Counted from the first letter of the stretch, positions 34,939 to 45,086 are shown. The stretch is DNA of 64,000 nt from Bacteroidota bacterium (GCA_019638705.1 JAHBTI010000003.1:154138-218137), one strand, 5' to 3'. The notes: generated by a model not told the origin, from the sequence alone. Made by a program: numbers and translations.

Positions 34939-35067
34939 CCCTCGCTCTTAATTATAAATAATGTGCATAAGCCAAAATCAATCGGCTGATGTAATTTTTT
35001 TTACGCAAATAAAGGCAGGGGATTTTAATTTTTTTAATCACCTATCTCATTCAAAAATAAAAATAAC

Positions 35068-35451
35068 ATGAAATCAATAATAACCGAAACAGACTATAAC
35101 GCACTAAAATCAGGAATGCTCAATTTGCCGCCTGCTCATAAAACAAAAGAAATGTTGCAGCAAGTAGAAAGTTTACTGACAAGGCTAACGGTTGTAAAAG
35201 ACAGTAAAATAACGCCGGATGTTATTGGTATTAACTCCTGTTTTGAAGCAAAGGAAGAAAACGCAAAACAAAATTTAAAATTTACGCTTACGCTTCCGTC
35301 AGAGGCAAACCTTCAGGAACGTAAAATTTCTGTTTTATCGCCTTTAGGCATGGCAGTAATGGGTTTTAAAGAAAACATGACCATAAATTTTTCAGGTCCT
35401 GCCGGAAATAAACGGCTCAAAATTTTGAAAGTGGTAAACCCAAGCAAATAA
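35068..35451 (+). CDS. Rnk/GreA-like RNA polymerase-binding factor
   Basis: 127 residues. The C-terminal half (FTLTLPSEANLQERKISVLSPLGMAVMG, then FSGPAGNKRLKILKV) is the FKBP-like GreA/GreB C-terminal domain as found in Rnk (nucleoside diphosphate kinase regulator). The N-terminal part is a short helical region, too short for the GreA coiled coil and without its acidic tip. Rnk-type proteins bind RNA polymerase but do not stimulate transcript cleavage. Stand-alone, 130 bp after the candidate 6S-like RNA terminator; a link between two RNA-polymerase-binding regulators is tempting but is inference only. Confidence 0.75.
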   Translation: MKSIITETDYNALKSGMLNLPPAHKTKEMLQQVESLLTRLTVVKDSKITPDVIGINSCFEAKEENAKQNLKFTLTLPSEANLQERKISVLSPLGMAVMGFKENMTINFSGPAGNKRLKILKVVNPSK

Positions 35452-35513
35452 CTTAACAAGAATTGCAACTTGGTAATAACAAAAAGTAAATACTTTTATG
35501 CGGAAGCTAAAAA

Positions 35514-35651
35514 CAATAAAGAAGTTGTCTAATGTCACTTCGAGTAGTCCGAAGAATGAGGGCGTATCGAGAAGTGATTTTACGGCTTCAGTTCTCGATA
35601 CGGTTTGCAAAGAGGCAGCAAACCTACTTGAACCGACAATTTTCTTTATTG
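35514..35651. repeat. Nested inverted-repeat element (MITE-like)
   Basis: The outer arms CAATAAAGAA (35514-35523) and TTCTTTATTG (35642-35651) match perfectly. Inside are TTGTCTAA (35525-35532) versus TTTAGACAA, and a perfect 10-bp pair GTATCGAGAA (35564-35573) / TTCTCGATAC (35592-35601), preceded by CACTTCGAG. It fills most of the 240-bp gap between the Rnk-like gene and dedA and carries no gene. Confidence 0.6.
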
Positions 35652-35693
35652 GACTTTAGACAAGTCAAAATAAATTAAGCATAAATATAATAT

Positions 35694-36335
35694 ATGGATA
35701 TACTTTTTGAATCGTTCCAGCATTTTTTAAACCCCGACTGGATTATGAAAAACGGCGGTTTGTATTTGGTGCTTTTAATTTTGTTTATAGAAACAGGTAT
35801 AATCATTGGCTTTGTTCTTCCGGGCGACCCTCTTTTATTTATTTCGGGCATGGTAATAGCTTCTACGGTTGAAGGGCACTATCCTTTTGAAAATGAAATG
35901 TTAAACCTGTTGTTTTGGTCGGTGCTGTTTATGGCTTCCACCATTTTGGGCAACTTTTTCGGATACTGGTTCGGCTATAAATTCGGGCATATCATTAATC
36001 AAAAAAAAGACAGATGGTTTTTGAAAAGAAAACACATAAACGCCGCCCACGAATTTTATGAAAAAAAAGGCGGCTTTGCCATTGCCATTGCTCGGTTTTT
36101 ACCTGTTGTAAGAACGTTTGCCCCCATTACTGCGGGTACTGTTGAGATGAATTTTAAAACATTTTCGTTTTATAATGTATTAGGCGCAGTTGTTTGGGTG
36201 GGAAGCATTATGCCCTTAGGGTTTATATTGGGCGATAACGCTTGGGTAAAAAGTAATCTGGAAATTATTATAATAGGCTTGGTATGTTTAGTTACAGCCC
36301 CCGTAATAGTTAAATTGGTTTTTAAGAAAAAATAA
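35694..36335 (+). CDS. DedA family membrane protein
   Basis: 213 residues with the DedA (SNARE-associated/VTT) layout: FIETGIIIGFVLPGDPLLFISG near the N-terminus, GYWFGYKFG, FYEKKGGFAIAIARFLPVVRTFAPITAGTV and NVLGAVVWVGS. Several reentrant and transmembrane helices put it in the inner membrane. DedA proteins are proposed lipid scramblases or undecaprenyl-phosphate flippases and support membrane homeostasis. The conserved FLPVVRTFAP arginine and the GAVVW glycine are intact. Monocistronic. Confidence 0.93.
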   Translation: MDILFESFQHFLNPDWIMKNGGLYLVLLILFIETGIIIGFVLPGDPLLFISGMVIASTVEGHYPFENEMLNLLFWSVLFMASTILGNFFGYWFGYKFGHIINQKKDRWFLKRKHINAAHEFYEKKGGFAIAIARFLPVVRTFAPITAGTVEMNFKTFSFYNVLGAVVWVGSIMPLGFILGDNAWVKSNLEIIIIGLVCLVTAPVIVKLVFKKK

Positions 36336-36387
36336 AACGGACTTTGTTCTCAACAAAAAGCAGCAAAATTTTATAAGTTTAATTAAA

Positions 36388-36428
36388 AAAGGTGTAATTT
36401 TGCATTTATAAGTCAAAATTACACCTTT
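36388..36428. promoter_or_regulatory. Palindromic promoter/operator before the AAA_14 gene
   Basis: AAAGGTGTAATTTTG (36388-36402), an 11-nt loop, then its exact reverse complement (36414-36428), 13 bp before the ATG. Each arm contains TAATTTTG, a full TAnnTTTG -7 match, so the site holds a -7 element on both strands. An outer AATTAAAA/TTTTAATT pair extends the symmetry. Confidence 0.6.
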
Positions 36429-36441
36429 AAATTTTAATTAA

Positions 36442-37593
36442 ATGATTAACAGGGCGATAGAAACTATATTGCACCCGCTTTTACAAAAATTTCCTGCAAT
36501 AAACATTACAGGACCAAGACAATCGGGCAAAACCACACTTGCAAAAAACATGGGTGGCGGTTATAATTATTTTTCGTTGGAAAACCCCGATACACGCCTT
36601 TTTGCCCAAACTGACCCGCGCGGTTTTTTGCGCTCGGCGGGCGAAAAATTTATTTTAGACGAGGTGCAATATGTACCTGCTTTGTTTTCGTATTTGCAGG
36701 AAATTTTAGACAGCGGCACAAACGGAAAAGTAATTTTACTTGGTTCGCAGAGTTTTTTAATGAACCAACATATTTCGCAAAGTTTGGCAGGGAGAGTGGC
36801 TTCTCTGAAGTTATTGCCTTTATCTTATCTTGAACTTAAAACGGTGGGGCTTAACAGTCAAAACATTAATAATGTATTATTTTATGGCGGCTACCCGCGA
36901 TTGTTTAACGAAAAAATTGAACCCGCCTATTTTTTTCCGAATTACATTGAAACCTATTTGCAACGCGATGTGAGGCTTTTGCGCAATATTGAAAACCAAA
37001 CAACATTTATCAGATTTATTAAATTATGCGCAGGCAGAGTTGGCAATATCTTAGATTTATCTTCGCTTGCAAGAGATGCCGGTGTTTCTGTAAACACGGT
37101 TAAATCGTGGCTTTCGCTGTTAGAAGCAAGTTACATTCTCTATTTTGTGCAGCCTTATTCGGGCAATGTAAACAGGCGCATGATAAAATCCCCGAAACTT
37201 TATTTTTACGATACAGGCTTGGTTTGCTCGCTGCTAAACATTGAACACGAAAAACAATTAGACACTTTTTATTTGCGCGGAAACTTATTTGAAAATTTTG
37301 TTTTTTCAGAATTAATAAAATCCCGTTTTAATTTGGGATTACCTGCCAATTTCCATTTTTTACGCGATTCAAAAGGAACAGAAGTTGATTGTGTGCAAGA
37401 GTTTGCAGAAACCATGCGTTTTATTGAAATAAAATCTTCTGAAACATTATCTGCCGAGCATATAAAAAACATTAATTCATTAAAAAGCCTGTTTAAAAAA
37501 ACAGAAGATTTTGTTATATATTCAGGACAAGAGGTAGCTGATTTTCACAAAGCGAAATTCATAAACTGGCAAAATATCGCAGATGCTTTTTAA
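36442..37593 (+). CDS. ATPase with AAA_14 and DUF4143 domains
   Basis: 383 residues. The N-terminal AAA_14 domain has Walker A GPRQSGKT (24-31), Walker B FILDEVQYVP and sensor region ILLGSQSFLM. A winged-helix segment follows (SLARDAGVSVNTVKSWLSLLEASYI). The C-terminal DUF4143 part has SPKLYFYDTGLVCSLL, LFENFVFSELIKS and a nuclease-like end (GTEVDCVQE ... RFIEIKSSET, a D...E-I-K pattern of PD-(D/E)XK type). These proteins are widespread, often in multiple copies with palindromic upstream regions, and their role is not established. The upstream palindrome fits that pattern. Confidence 0.9.
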   Translation: MINRAIETILHPLLQKFPAINITGPRQSGKTTLAKNMGGGYNYFSLENPDTRLFAQTDPRGFLRSAGEKFILDEVQYVPALFSYLQEILDSGTNGKVILLGSQSFLMNQHISQSLAGRVASLKLLPLSYLELKTVGLNSQNINNVLFYGGYPRLFNEKIEPAYFFPNYIETYLQRDVRLLRNIENQTTFIRFIKLCAGRVGNILDLSSLARDAGVSVNTVKSWLSLLEASYILYFVQPYSGNVNRRMIKSPKLYFYDTGLVCSLLNIEHEKQLDTFYLRGNLFENFVFSELIKSRFNLGLPANFHFLRDSKGTEVDCVQEFAETMRFIEIKSSETLSAEHIKNINSLKSLFKKTEDFVIYSGQEVADFHKAKFINWQNIADAF

Positions 37594-37731
37594 GGAGTTT
37601 CAACACAAAATTTTGTTGATAAAATTTACTTCCATGTGCCGAATTTTTGGTACTTTCAAGAGTTCTTAAAAAAAACGCCGAAAATGGCGTGTAAGACTTG
37701 AAAATCAACTAAAAACAGACAGATAAAACTT

Positions 37732-40275
37732 ATGGCAGACGGAGAAAAAATTATCCCCATTAACATTGAAGACGAAATGAAAACAGCCTACATTGATTAT
37801 TCAATGTCGGTTATTGTGTCGCGTGCGCTACCTGATGTGCGCGATGGTTTAAAACCTGTGCATCGCCGCGTGCTTTACGGTATGTTGGATTTGGGTGTGT
37901 TGCACAATCGTCCTTACAAAAAATCGGCGCGTATCGTTGGTGAGGTGTTGGGTAAATATCACCCGCACGGCGATGCTTCGGTTTATGATACTATGGTGCG
38001 TATGGCGCAAGACTGGAGTTTGCGTTATATGTTGGTGGACGGGCAGGGAAACTACGGCAGTATGGACGGCGACCCGCCTGCGGCTATGCGTTACACCGAA
38101 GCACGTTTGCGCAAAATTGCCGAAGAAATGTTGGCGGATATTGAAAAAGATACCGTTGATTTTCGCCCGAATTTTGACGACTCTTTAACCGAACCGACTG
38201 TTTTCCCTTCACGCATTCCGCAACTGTTGATGAACGGCTCTTCGGGAATTGCAGTGGGCATGGCAACTAACATGGCACCGCATAATTTAACCGAAAGCAT
38301 CAACGCCATATTAGCATACATTGAAAACAGAGAAATTACCATTGATGAGTTGATGAAACACATCAAAGCACCTGATTTCCCTACGGGCGGAACAATTTAC
38401 GGCTACGAAGGCGTGAAAGAAGCGTTTCATACAGGGCGCGGGCGTGTGGTGTTGCGCGCAAAAGCAACTGTTGAACCTGTTGGAAACCGTGAGCGTATTG
38501 TGGTAACCGAAGTGCCGTATCAAATCAACAAATCAAAAATGATTGAACGCCAATGGGAGCTTTGCAACGAAAAGAAAATTGAAGGTATCAGCGAAATCCG
38601 CGATGAGAGTAACCGCGAGGGTATTCGCGTGGTGTATGAGTTGAGAAGCGATGCCATTTCAAACGTGGTGCTGAATAATTTGTACAAGTATTCTGAACTG
38701 CAAACCTCGTTTTCAATTAATAATGTGGTGTTGGTAAAAGGTCGCCCCGAAATATTGAACGTGAAAGACATGATTCATCATTTTGTTGAACACCGCCACG
38801 AAGTAGTTGTTCGCCGCACAAAATATGAATTGGCGCAAGCCGAAAAACGCGCTCACATTTTAGAGGGCTTATTAATTGCTCAAAAAAATATTGAGGAAGT
38901 CATAAAAATTATTCGTGAAAGCGAAAGCCCTGATACCGCTCGTGACGAGTTGATGTCAAAATTCGGCTTGTCTGAAATTCAAGCCCGCGCCATTTTGGAT
39001 ATGCGTTTGCGTACATTAACAGGTTTGGAAGTTGAGAAGTTGAAAGCCGAATATGACGAGTTGATGAAAACAATTGCACACTTGAAAGAATTGTTGGATA
39101 ACGAAGGTATGCGCTATCAAATTATTAAAGACGAATTGCTTGAGATAAGAGAAAAATATGGTGATGAACGCCGCACCGAGATTGTTTATGCAGGTGATGA
39201 CTTTAGAATGGAAGACATGATTGCCGATGAAAATGTGGTGATTACCATTTCGCACTTGGGCTACATGAAACGCACCAACTTGGCGGAATACAAAGCGCAA
39301 AACCGCGGCGGGCGCGGCAGCAAAGGCACAGCCACCCGCGAAGAAGATTTTGTGGAACACATGTTCATCGCATCAACGCACAATTACATTTTATTGTTCA
39401 CCGAAAAAGGACAATGTTACTGGATACGCGCTTACGAAGTTCCCGAAGGCAACAAGCAAAGCAAAGGTCGCGCCATTCAAAACTTAATCAGCATTGCGCC
39501 TGACGATAAAGTGAAAGCGTTCATCAACATTAAAGATTTGAACGACGAAGAATACATTAATAATAACTTTATTATTTTATGTACTAAAGACGGTATTATT
39601 AAAAAGACTTCTGTTGAAGCCTATTCCCGTCCGCGTGCCAACGGCATTGCGGCAATCACCATTCGCGAAGGCGACGTGTTGTTGGAAGCTGCTTTAACAA
39701 ACGGTAAAAATGAAATAATGCTGGCAACCAAACTTGGTAAAGTATGTCGTTTCCCTGAAGCAAAAGTGCGCCCAATGGGACGTAACGCGAGTGGAGTTAT
39801 CGGTATTGATTTGAATGATGAAGAAGGCGGCAACAACGAAGTAATCGGCATGATTTGCATTGATGATATGCAGGCAAACGTGTTGGTGGTTTCAGAAAAA
39901 GGTTACGGCAAACGTTCTGACATTGAAGAATACCGCATTACCAATCGCGGCGGCAAAGGCGTGAAAACAATCAACATTACCGACAAAACAGGAAATTTGG
40001 TTGGTATTAAATCTGTAACCGATGCAAACGATTTAATGATTATTACCAAAAACGGCATTACAATCCGCATGAATGTGTCTGATTTGCGTGTAATGGGCAG
40101 AGCCACACAAGGCGTTCGTTTGATTAATATTCAGGATAACGACAGCATTGGTGCTGTAACCAAAGTTGACCACGAAGATGAGGAAGAAGAAAACTTGAAT
40201 GGTAACAACGAGCAATCGGGTGGGGAAGATGCTTCTGAAACTAACGATGCGCCAACTGACGGAAATAACGAATAA
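37732..40275 (+). CDS. gyrA: DNA gyrase subunit A
   Basis: Gyrase A cleaves and rejoins DNA during negative supercoiling. Its catalytic tyrosine is Y121 in [10 protein letters not shown]. The N-terminal helix ([21 protein letters not shown]) and winged-helix domain lead into the coiled coil (about 360-490). The C-terminal beta-pinwheel carries the GyrA box as [10 protein letters not shown], which marks it as GyrA rather than ParC. The quinolone region reads [17 protein letters not shown]; the position of E. coli Ser83 is Ala82 here, while the Asp87 position is conserved (D86). The C-terminus is a long acidic tail rich in Asp, Glu and Asn. Length 847. Confidence 0.96.
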   Translation: MADGEKIIPINIEDEMKTAYIDYSMSVIVSRALPDVRDGLKPVHRRVLYGMLDLGVLHNRPYKKSARIVGEVLGKYHPHGDASVYDTMVRMAQDWSLRYMLVDGQGNYGSMDGDPPAAMRYTEARLRKIAEEMLADIEKDTVDFRPNFDDSLTEPTVFPSRIPQLLMNGSSGIAVGMATNMAPHNLTESINAILAYIENREITIDELMKHIKAPDFPTGGTIYGYEGVKEAFHTGRGRVVLRAKATVEPVGNRERIVVTEVPYQINKSKMIERQWELCNEKKIEGISEIRDESNREGIRVVYELRSDAISNVVLNNLYKYSELQTSFSINNVVLVKGRPEILNVKDMIHHFVEHRHEVVVRRTKYELAQAEKRAHILEGLLIAQKNIEEVIKIIRESESPDTARDELMSKFGLSEIQARAILDMRLRTLTGLEVEKLKAEYDELMKTIAHLKELLDNEGMRYQIIKDELLEIREKYGDERRTEIVYAGDDFRMEDMIADENVVITISHLGYMKRTNLAEYKAQNRGGRGSKGTATREEDFVEHMFIASTHNYILLFTEKGQCYWIRAYEVPEGNKQSKGRAIQNLISIAPDDKVKAFINIKDLNDEEYINNNFIILCTKDGIIKKTSVEAYSRPRANGIAAITIREGDVLLEAALTNGKNEIMLATKLGKVCRFPEAKVRPMGRNASGVIGIDLNDEEGGNNEVIGMICIDDMQANVLVVSEKGYGKRSDIEEYRITNRGGKGVKTINITDKTGNLVGIKSVTDANDLMIITKNGITIRMNVSDLRVMGRATQGVRLINIQDNDSIGAVTKVDHEDEEEENLNGNNEQSGGEDASETNDAPTDGNNE

Positions 40276-40293
40276 TAGAAATTGTTGAAATAT

Positions 40294-40327
40294 AAATCGC
40301 CGCAATAAAATTTTATTGCGGCGATTT
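40294..40327. terminator. Bidirectional terminator, perfect 34-bp palindrome
   Basis: AAATCGCCGCAATAAAA followed directly by its reverse complement, with a T run on the plus strand. It lies between the convergent gyrA and PNGase F-like genes, serving both. Confidence 0.85.
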
Positions 40328-40339
40328 TTTGTGTTCAGA

Positions 40340-42370
40340 TTATTTCTGTATTACCAATTTTTTAGTTATAGTTGAATTATCTTCTAATTGAACAGAAACG
40401 AAATAAACACCGCTTTCTATGTTATTCAAATCAATGGTTTCGGAGTTTGTTGAAATATTAGTCAATTGTTTTTGCTGAACAAGTCTTCCGCTGATGTCCG
40501 TTATTTTATAAGTAAGGGTATGATTGCCGTTTAAATTAAATTTTAAACGCGCATTGTTGTTGGCAGGGTTCGGGAAAATTTGAAAAGCATTTGGGTTTAA
40601 ATTATTAGTTGCAAGACTTACATCGTCATCATCTTCATCGCCGCCACCGTCGCCATCACCACCACCGTCATCAGGGGCAGCTATGTAAAAATATTTTGTG
40701 AAACCGCAGCCGAAATCTATCGGAAAATCGTAAACCACCGATGTTCCGTTTGCTCTATATACTTTGAAAGAACCCACCGTAATCCAACTGCCTGTTGAAG
40801 GGTTTGGATATCTTAATCCGCGACATTGTGAATTGAGAATGTCAATTTTGTAACAACCCGGTTCAAGCGAAATAGTATCTGTAATTCCTAAAAATGAATC
40901 TGAACCATTGCCACTTATTAGTCCGTTGCCCCATTCATCGTACAATACCCAAACGTTTTCGGCAATAGACGTGCTGCCGCTTTTATGCAAACCTATTTTT
41001 ATTTGATTGGGAAAAGCTGTGGTTGGCGGAACTTTTGAAGCATAAATGTTATTGTACGGATTATCGTCAGTAACATTATTTACCGACACAATGGACACAT
41101 CAAAATAATTGCCGCTCAATGAACTTGACAGGGCAGGGGTACTCATAGACGGAAACACAACAAGCGTATCGCGTAAAAAGCCTAAACCGTCTGACAACCA
41201 TGTGAACGTATCGGGAGTTTTGCCACGCAAACCATAATTAAACACAACTTCGGTAATAGGCGTTGAGCCTGTGTTTCTCAATTTAATTACAGGGTTGGCG
41301 CAATTCGGATTTTCGCGCCTGTAATCATCGGCGGTTGTGGGCGAAACAATGTGTTCAATACTTGCATCTAAGGTATGGTTTACCGCGCTGTAATTAATCA
41401 TTTGTGTTGTCCAGTTCCAGCCTGCCGAGGGGTTGCTCACAGAATAAGGTTGCATGTCTATATCCAAAGTGTATGTAGCGTTAGTGTTAATGAGTGAAGT
41501 TATATCGTGAAAAATTGGATATACAACTTCACCCGGACACCAGTTGGCACGGTTATAAAGCCAAGTGCCTGTTTGTGCATATTCCTGATTCCAACCACAA
41601 TTCGGTTTCCATAACTGCACTTGCGATATGTGGTTTCCGTCAATGTTAAGGTTGTAATACTTACTGCAAAACTCTGCGCAGTTTGTAGCATCTGCACCGT
41701 GTCCGCTTATGGTATTTCTTAAATACACGTTAGATACTGGCGCAACAAAGGATGTGAATGTTTTTGGCGATAAATTATTTTCTATGTAGCAGTTGGTATT
41801 TGTTGATGAAGCTGATGCACCGTAACAGAAGTAGCCGTTATACACATTTTTTACGCTTAGTGCGTCCATTGGCGGAATGCCTTCAATAAATTCAAGTTTC
41901 AGCGTAAGGGTAAAGCCCCATGAGTAACCCTGATATTCAAAACGGAAATCATTGATACCCTCCAGCACTGAAGCGTAATCGGTTACGTCCATAATGTATT
42001 CGTGCTTTTTGTTTTGACCCAACCAGTCCGTAGCATAAGGCGTAATTACCCGTGCAATTTCAACCGTATCGGCATTTGGCGGCAACACATACAGGTTAGT
42101 TGTATAATCCCAAGAACCGCAGTATTGTGCATTTGCAGGACAAGCATACCTGCCTAAAATATAATGCAAACGAATTTTTCGGTAACGTTTTCCTGTGGGA
42201 AAAACAGCCGTTGTATCATAATTGCCGTAATGAGTTAATTTTCGGGTATTAAAAACTGTTACCCAAGTGGTATCGCCGGGGTTTGCAACTGCCGGTAAAC
42301 TCACTAATTCTGCAAAGATCAGTAAAAAAAATATTTTTTTGAATTTTGAAAAATGTAAAAATGCTTTCAT
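40340..42370 (-). CDS. PNGase F-like secreted protein with T9SS type-A sorting domain
   Basis: A signal peptide (through VSLPAVAN) leads a 676-residue secreted protein. The region about 30-330 matches the PNGase F-related fold: two eight-stranded sandwiches, with KIRLHYILGRYACPANAQYC then GSWDYTTNLYV, DVTDYASVLEG and the C-terminal block with NGHGADATNC-like phrase GHGADATNCAEFC and WYNRANWCPG-like phrase YNRANWCPGEV. PNGase F releases N-glycans from glycoproteins; enzyme activity here is not shown by the sequence. A Gly/Asp linker (about 570-590) precedes the T9SS type-A tail (FQIFPNPANNNARLKF ... ISGRLVQQKQL ... ESGVYFVSVQ). Divergent from the TPR pair. Confidence 0.85.
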   Translation of the reverse strand: MKAFLHFSKFKKIFFLLIFAELVSLPAVANPGDTTWVTVFNTRKLTHYGNYDTTAVFPTGKRYRKIRLHYILGRYACPANAQYCGSWDYTTNLYVLPPNADTVEIARVITPYATDWLGQNKKHEYIMDVTDYASVLEGINDFRFEYQGYSWGFTLTLKLEFIEGIPPMDALSVKNVYNGYFCYGASASSTNTNCYIENNLSPKTFTSFVAPVSNVYLRNTISGHGADATNCAEFCSKYYNLNIDGNHISQVQLWKPNCGWNQEYAQTGTWLYNRANWCPGEVVYPIFHDITSLINTNATYTLDIDMQPYSVSNPSAGWNWTTQMINYSAVNHTLDASIEHIVSPTTADDYRRENPNCANPVIKLRNTGSTPITEVVFNYGLRGKTPDTFTWLSDGLGFLRDTLVVFPSMSTPALSSSLSGNYFDVSIVSVNNVTDDNPYNNIYASKVPPTTAFPNQIKIGLHKSGSTSIAENVWVLYDEWGNGLISGNGSDSFLGITDTISLEPGCYKIDILNSQCRGLRYPNPSTGSWITVGSFKVYRANGTSVVYDFPIDFGCGFTKYFYIAAPDDGGGDGDGGGDEDDDDVSLATNNLNPNAFQIFPNPANNNARLKFNLNGNHTLTYKITDISGRLVQQKQLTNISTNSETIDLNNIESGVYFVSVQLEDNSTITKKLVIQK

Positions 42371-42552
42371 GCGAAAATGATTTTAATGTGCGAATATAGA
42401 TAACTTTAAGCAAAGGCAGAAGACAAGATGTGCTTATAGCTGTGTGTAAACGTTTGAATAATGTTTTAAAAAAGCAAATAAACTATAATTTCTGTTGCTT
42501 AATTAAACCAAATACCTAATCTTTACATCTTGATTGCAAAAACAAAAAAACA

Positions 42553-43686
42553 ATGAAGAAAATTATCACTTTAATTTTTGTGGCGTTGGCAGCAGGTTCT
42601 TACGCGCAAAATATGCAGGTTCAAAACATGGTAAATTACCTGAAACAAAAAGATTTTGCCAAAGCAAAAGAAGCTGCCGATAAGGCAGCCGAACACGAAA
42701 GCACCAAAAGCAGCGCAAAAATGTGGAAACTGCGCGGTAACGTGTATCAGGGCATTGCGGCTGACAGCAACTTGAAAAGTTTAGATGCCGAAGCCGCCGA
42801 AAAAGCATTAGAGGCTTACAACAATTGTTTTAAGTTTGACAAAGAGAAAATTTACAAAGACGAAGCAACAAACACTTGGATACAGTCTGCCGTAGCTTTA
42901 ACACGCAAAGCAGAAACGTATAAAAAAAACAAACAATTTGAAAATGCCATTAAGGCTTACGATTTGTTAGACGCTTCCTTAGTTTACGATAACGAAGGTT
43001 ATTTGAAAAAAAACAATCTCACGCACGAAAATTTGCAATACAGCAAATTTGAAACCTATCAGTTGGTAGGTGATAACGCAAGCGCGAAAACATTAGCCGA
43101 TAAATTAGCCGAAGCAAAATTTAACGATGTGCGCTTATATACAGGCATGGTAAAAACAAGTTTGGAAGCGAAAGACACAAGCGCCGCTTTGTGGTACATT
43201 GAAAAAGGCGAAGTTCTGTTTCCTGAAAACATGAGTTTATTAACTTCTGAAATTGACATTTACAAAGCGCGTAAAAAAACCGATGTGCTGAAAGAAAAAT
43301 TAAACGCCGCCATTCAGGTTTCGCCAGAGAATGCAGCATTGCATTTAATTTTGGCAAATGTTCATAAAAGCACAAACCAAAGTGATGAAGCCGAAAAAGA
43401 ATATTTAAAAGCATTGGAATTGAAACCCGATTATGATGTAGCCAACTACAATTTAGCCGTGCTGTACTTTAATAACGGAAACGAGTGGAATGAAAAGTTA
43501 AACAAACTTGCGCCAAAAGACCCGAAAGAAAAACAGTATCAGGAAAAAACGAACGACTACTTTAAAAAAGCCGTTACTTATTTTGAAACCTATTACGCAG
43601 CAACGCAGGATAAAGACACGAAACAGTTGCTGCGCCGATTAACGCTCCGTTTGGGCGATATGGAAAAAGCAGAGAAATACAAATAA
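42553..43686 (+). CDS. Exported TPR protein, first of a pair
   Basis: 377 residues. The signal peptide (MKKIITLIFVALAAGSYAQ) is followed by four or five tetratricopeptide-like repeats. The clearest is AALHLILANVHKSTNQSDEAEKEYLKALELKPDYDVANYNLAVLY (about 250-300). The N-terminal part, with KMWKLRGNVYQGIAADSN and AVALTRKAETYKKNKQFENAIKAYDLLDA, is TPR-like too. Probably periplasmic or outer-membrane associated; the partner is unknown. It is followed 41 nt later by a related TPR gene with similar layout, then HMG-CoA lyase. Confidence 0.85.
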   Translation: MKKIITLIFVALAAGSYAQNMQVQNMVNYLKQKDFAKAKEAADKAAEHESTKSSAKMWKLRGNVYQGIAADSNLKSLDAEAAEKALEAYNNCFKFDKEKIYKDEATNTWIQSAVALTRKAETYKKNKQFENAIKAYDLLDASLVYDNEGYLKKNNLTHENLQYSKFETYQLVGDNASAKTLADKLAEAKFNDVRLYTGMVKTSLEAKDTSAALWYIEKGEVLFPENMSLLTSEIDIYKARKKTDVLKEKLNAAIQVSPENAALHLILANVHKSTNQSDEAEKEYLKALELKPDYDVANYNLAVLYFNNGNEWNEKLNKLAPKDPKEKQYQEKTNDYFKKAVTYFETYYAATQDKDTKQLLRRLTLRLGDMEKAEKYK

Positions 43687-43727
43687 TTTTAGAATTTAGA
43701 GATTAGGATTTAGAATTTTTTTAAGTG

Positions 43728-45086
43728 ATGAAAAAACTAATTTGTTTTGTTGCGGCAACATTAATCGCCAACGGCAATTTTGCGCAAAAAGGAAAAGTAC
43801 AAGCCGCGTGGCGTGCTTTAAGCGATTACGAATCAACGTTGGCAGAGGGTGCGCCGAACATTTCGTATTTAACTAAAGCAAAAGATGCTATTGATTTGGC
43901 TTTAACAAACGAAGCCACAAAAAATCAGCCTAAAACCCATGCGTATAAAATGCGTATCAGTTACGCGCAGTTTCAATACAATTTAGCGCAGGAAGAAAAA
44001 AAATCAGAGCCTTCAATCGCCGACAAAAACGAGCGTTTGCTTACGGCGTATGGAAATGTAAGCCTTGCCGATTTTGAAACCGCCGCTGCGGCATTGGACA
44101 CGATAAAAACAATCCACCCTAAATACTTGGATAAGATTATGGCAAGCATCAGCCAAAGTTCTGCGCTTGACGAAGACGAATTGAAATTTGCTTTAGCTGC
44201 GCAAAACATGAGAATAGAGGCAGGGAGCATTGCTTCGGGAAAATACAAAGCAAAAAAATACGACGAAGCCGCCGATTATTTTTACAAAACGGCGGTTATC
44301 AATTCCATTTTGTATAAAACAAAAGACACGGCAAATTTTTACAACGCTTGTATTTCCGCCGCAAAAGCGCAAAACAACGATAAGATTATAGAATACAATC
44401 AAAAAATGATTGATGCTAAAATCGGAACGGCTTCAAATTATGATGCCATTTATAATGTTTATTATACAGAAAAGAAAGACACCGTTTCTGCCGAAAACAT
44501 ATTGCAGCAAGGTCGCACGGCTTTTCCTGCCGATGCCAATTTGCTGATTAGCGAAACCAATATTTTTTTGGCAAAAGGCAGGCAAGAGGAGGCTTTAAAC
44601 AATTTAAAACTTTCTCTTGAAAAAGACCCGAACAATTCGTTTTACTATTTCATGTCGGGAAATATTTATGACAACTTAGCCAACCCAAAAGATAAAAGCA
44701 CAAACAAAGACTTGGAAAAGCCCGCCAACTTTGACGAATTATTTAAAAACGCCGAAACCAATTATTTAAAAGCTATTGAATTGAGCGGCGAAAATCAAGA
44801 ACACAAATACAATCCCTTGTTTAATCTTGGCGCAATGTATAATAATTACGGCGGCTACGTTGAAAATAAGAAAATTGAAAAAATTACCGACAGGGTAAAA
44901 TATCAAAAAGAAAATGATGCAAAAAGTCAGGAGTTTTATAAAAAAGCCATTCCGTATTTAGAGCAGGCTCTTGCAATAAAAGCGGACGACAAGCCGACCA
45001 TGAATGCTTTGCGTTTGTTGTATTTTAAAACAGGAAACGAAGCGAAAGCCAATGAATTGAATAATAAAATTAAGATGATGAAATGA
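43728..45086 (+). CDS. Exported TPR protein, second of the pair
   Basis: 452 residues from the ATG at 43728 (a GTG one codon upstream is less likely). Signal peptide MKKLICFVAATLIANGNFAQ. TPR-like helices include ANLLISETNIFLAKGRQEEALNNLKLSLEKDPNNSFYYFMSGNIY and AETNYLKAIELSGENQEHKYNPLFNLGAMYNNYG, ending with AIPYLEQALAIKADDKPTMNALRLLY. It is a diverged paralogue of the preceding gene: both share the signal, an AxY-type N-terminal unit and the DANLLISE/NMSLLTSE block, and the genes are adjacent. Its stop overlaps the mvaB start (ATGA). No function is known. Confidence 0.85.
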   Translation: MKKLICFVAATLIANGNFAQKGKVQAAWRALSDYESTLAEGAPNISYLTKAKDAIDLALTNEATKNQPKTHAYKMRISYAQFQYNLAQEEKKSEPSIADKNERLLTAYGNVSLADFETAAAALDTIKTIHPKYLDKIMASISQSSALDEDELKFALAAQNMRIEAGSIASGKYKAKKYDEAADYFYKTAVINSILYKTKDTANFYNACISAAKAQNNDKIIEYNQKMIDAKIGTASNYDAIYNVYYTEKKDTVSAENILQQGRTAFPADANLLISETNIFLAKGRQEEALNNLKLSLEKDPNNSFYYFMSGNIYDNLANPKDKSTNKDLEKPANFDELFKNAETNYLKAIELSGENQEHKYNPLFNLGAMYNNYGGYVENKKIEKITDRVKYQKENDAKSQEFYKKAIPYLEQALAIKADDKPTMNALRLLYFKTGNEAKANELNNKIKMMK

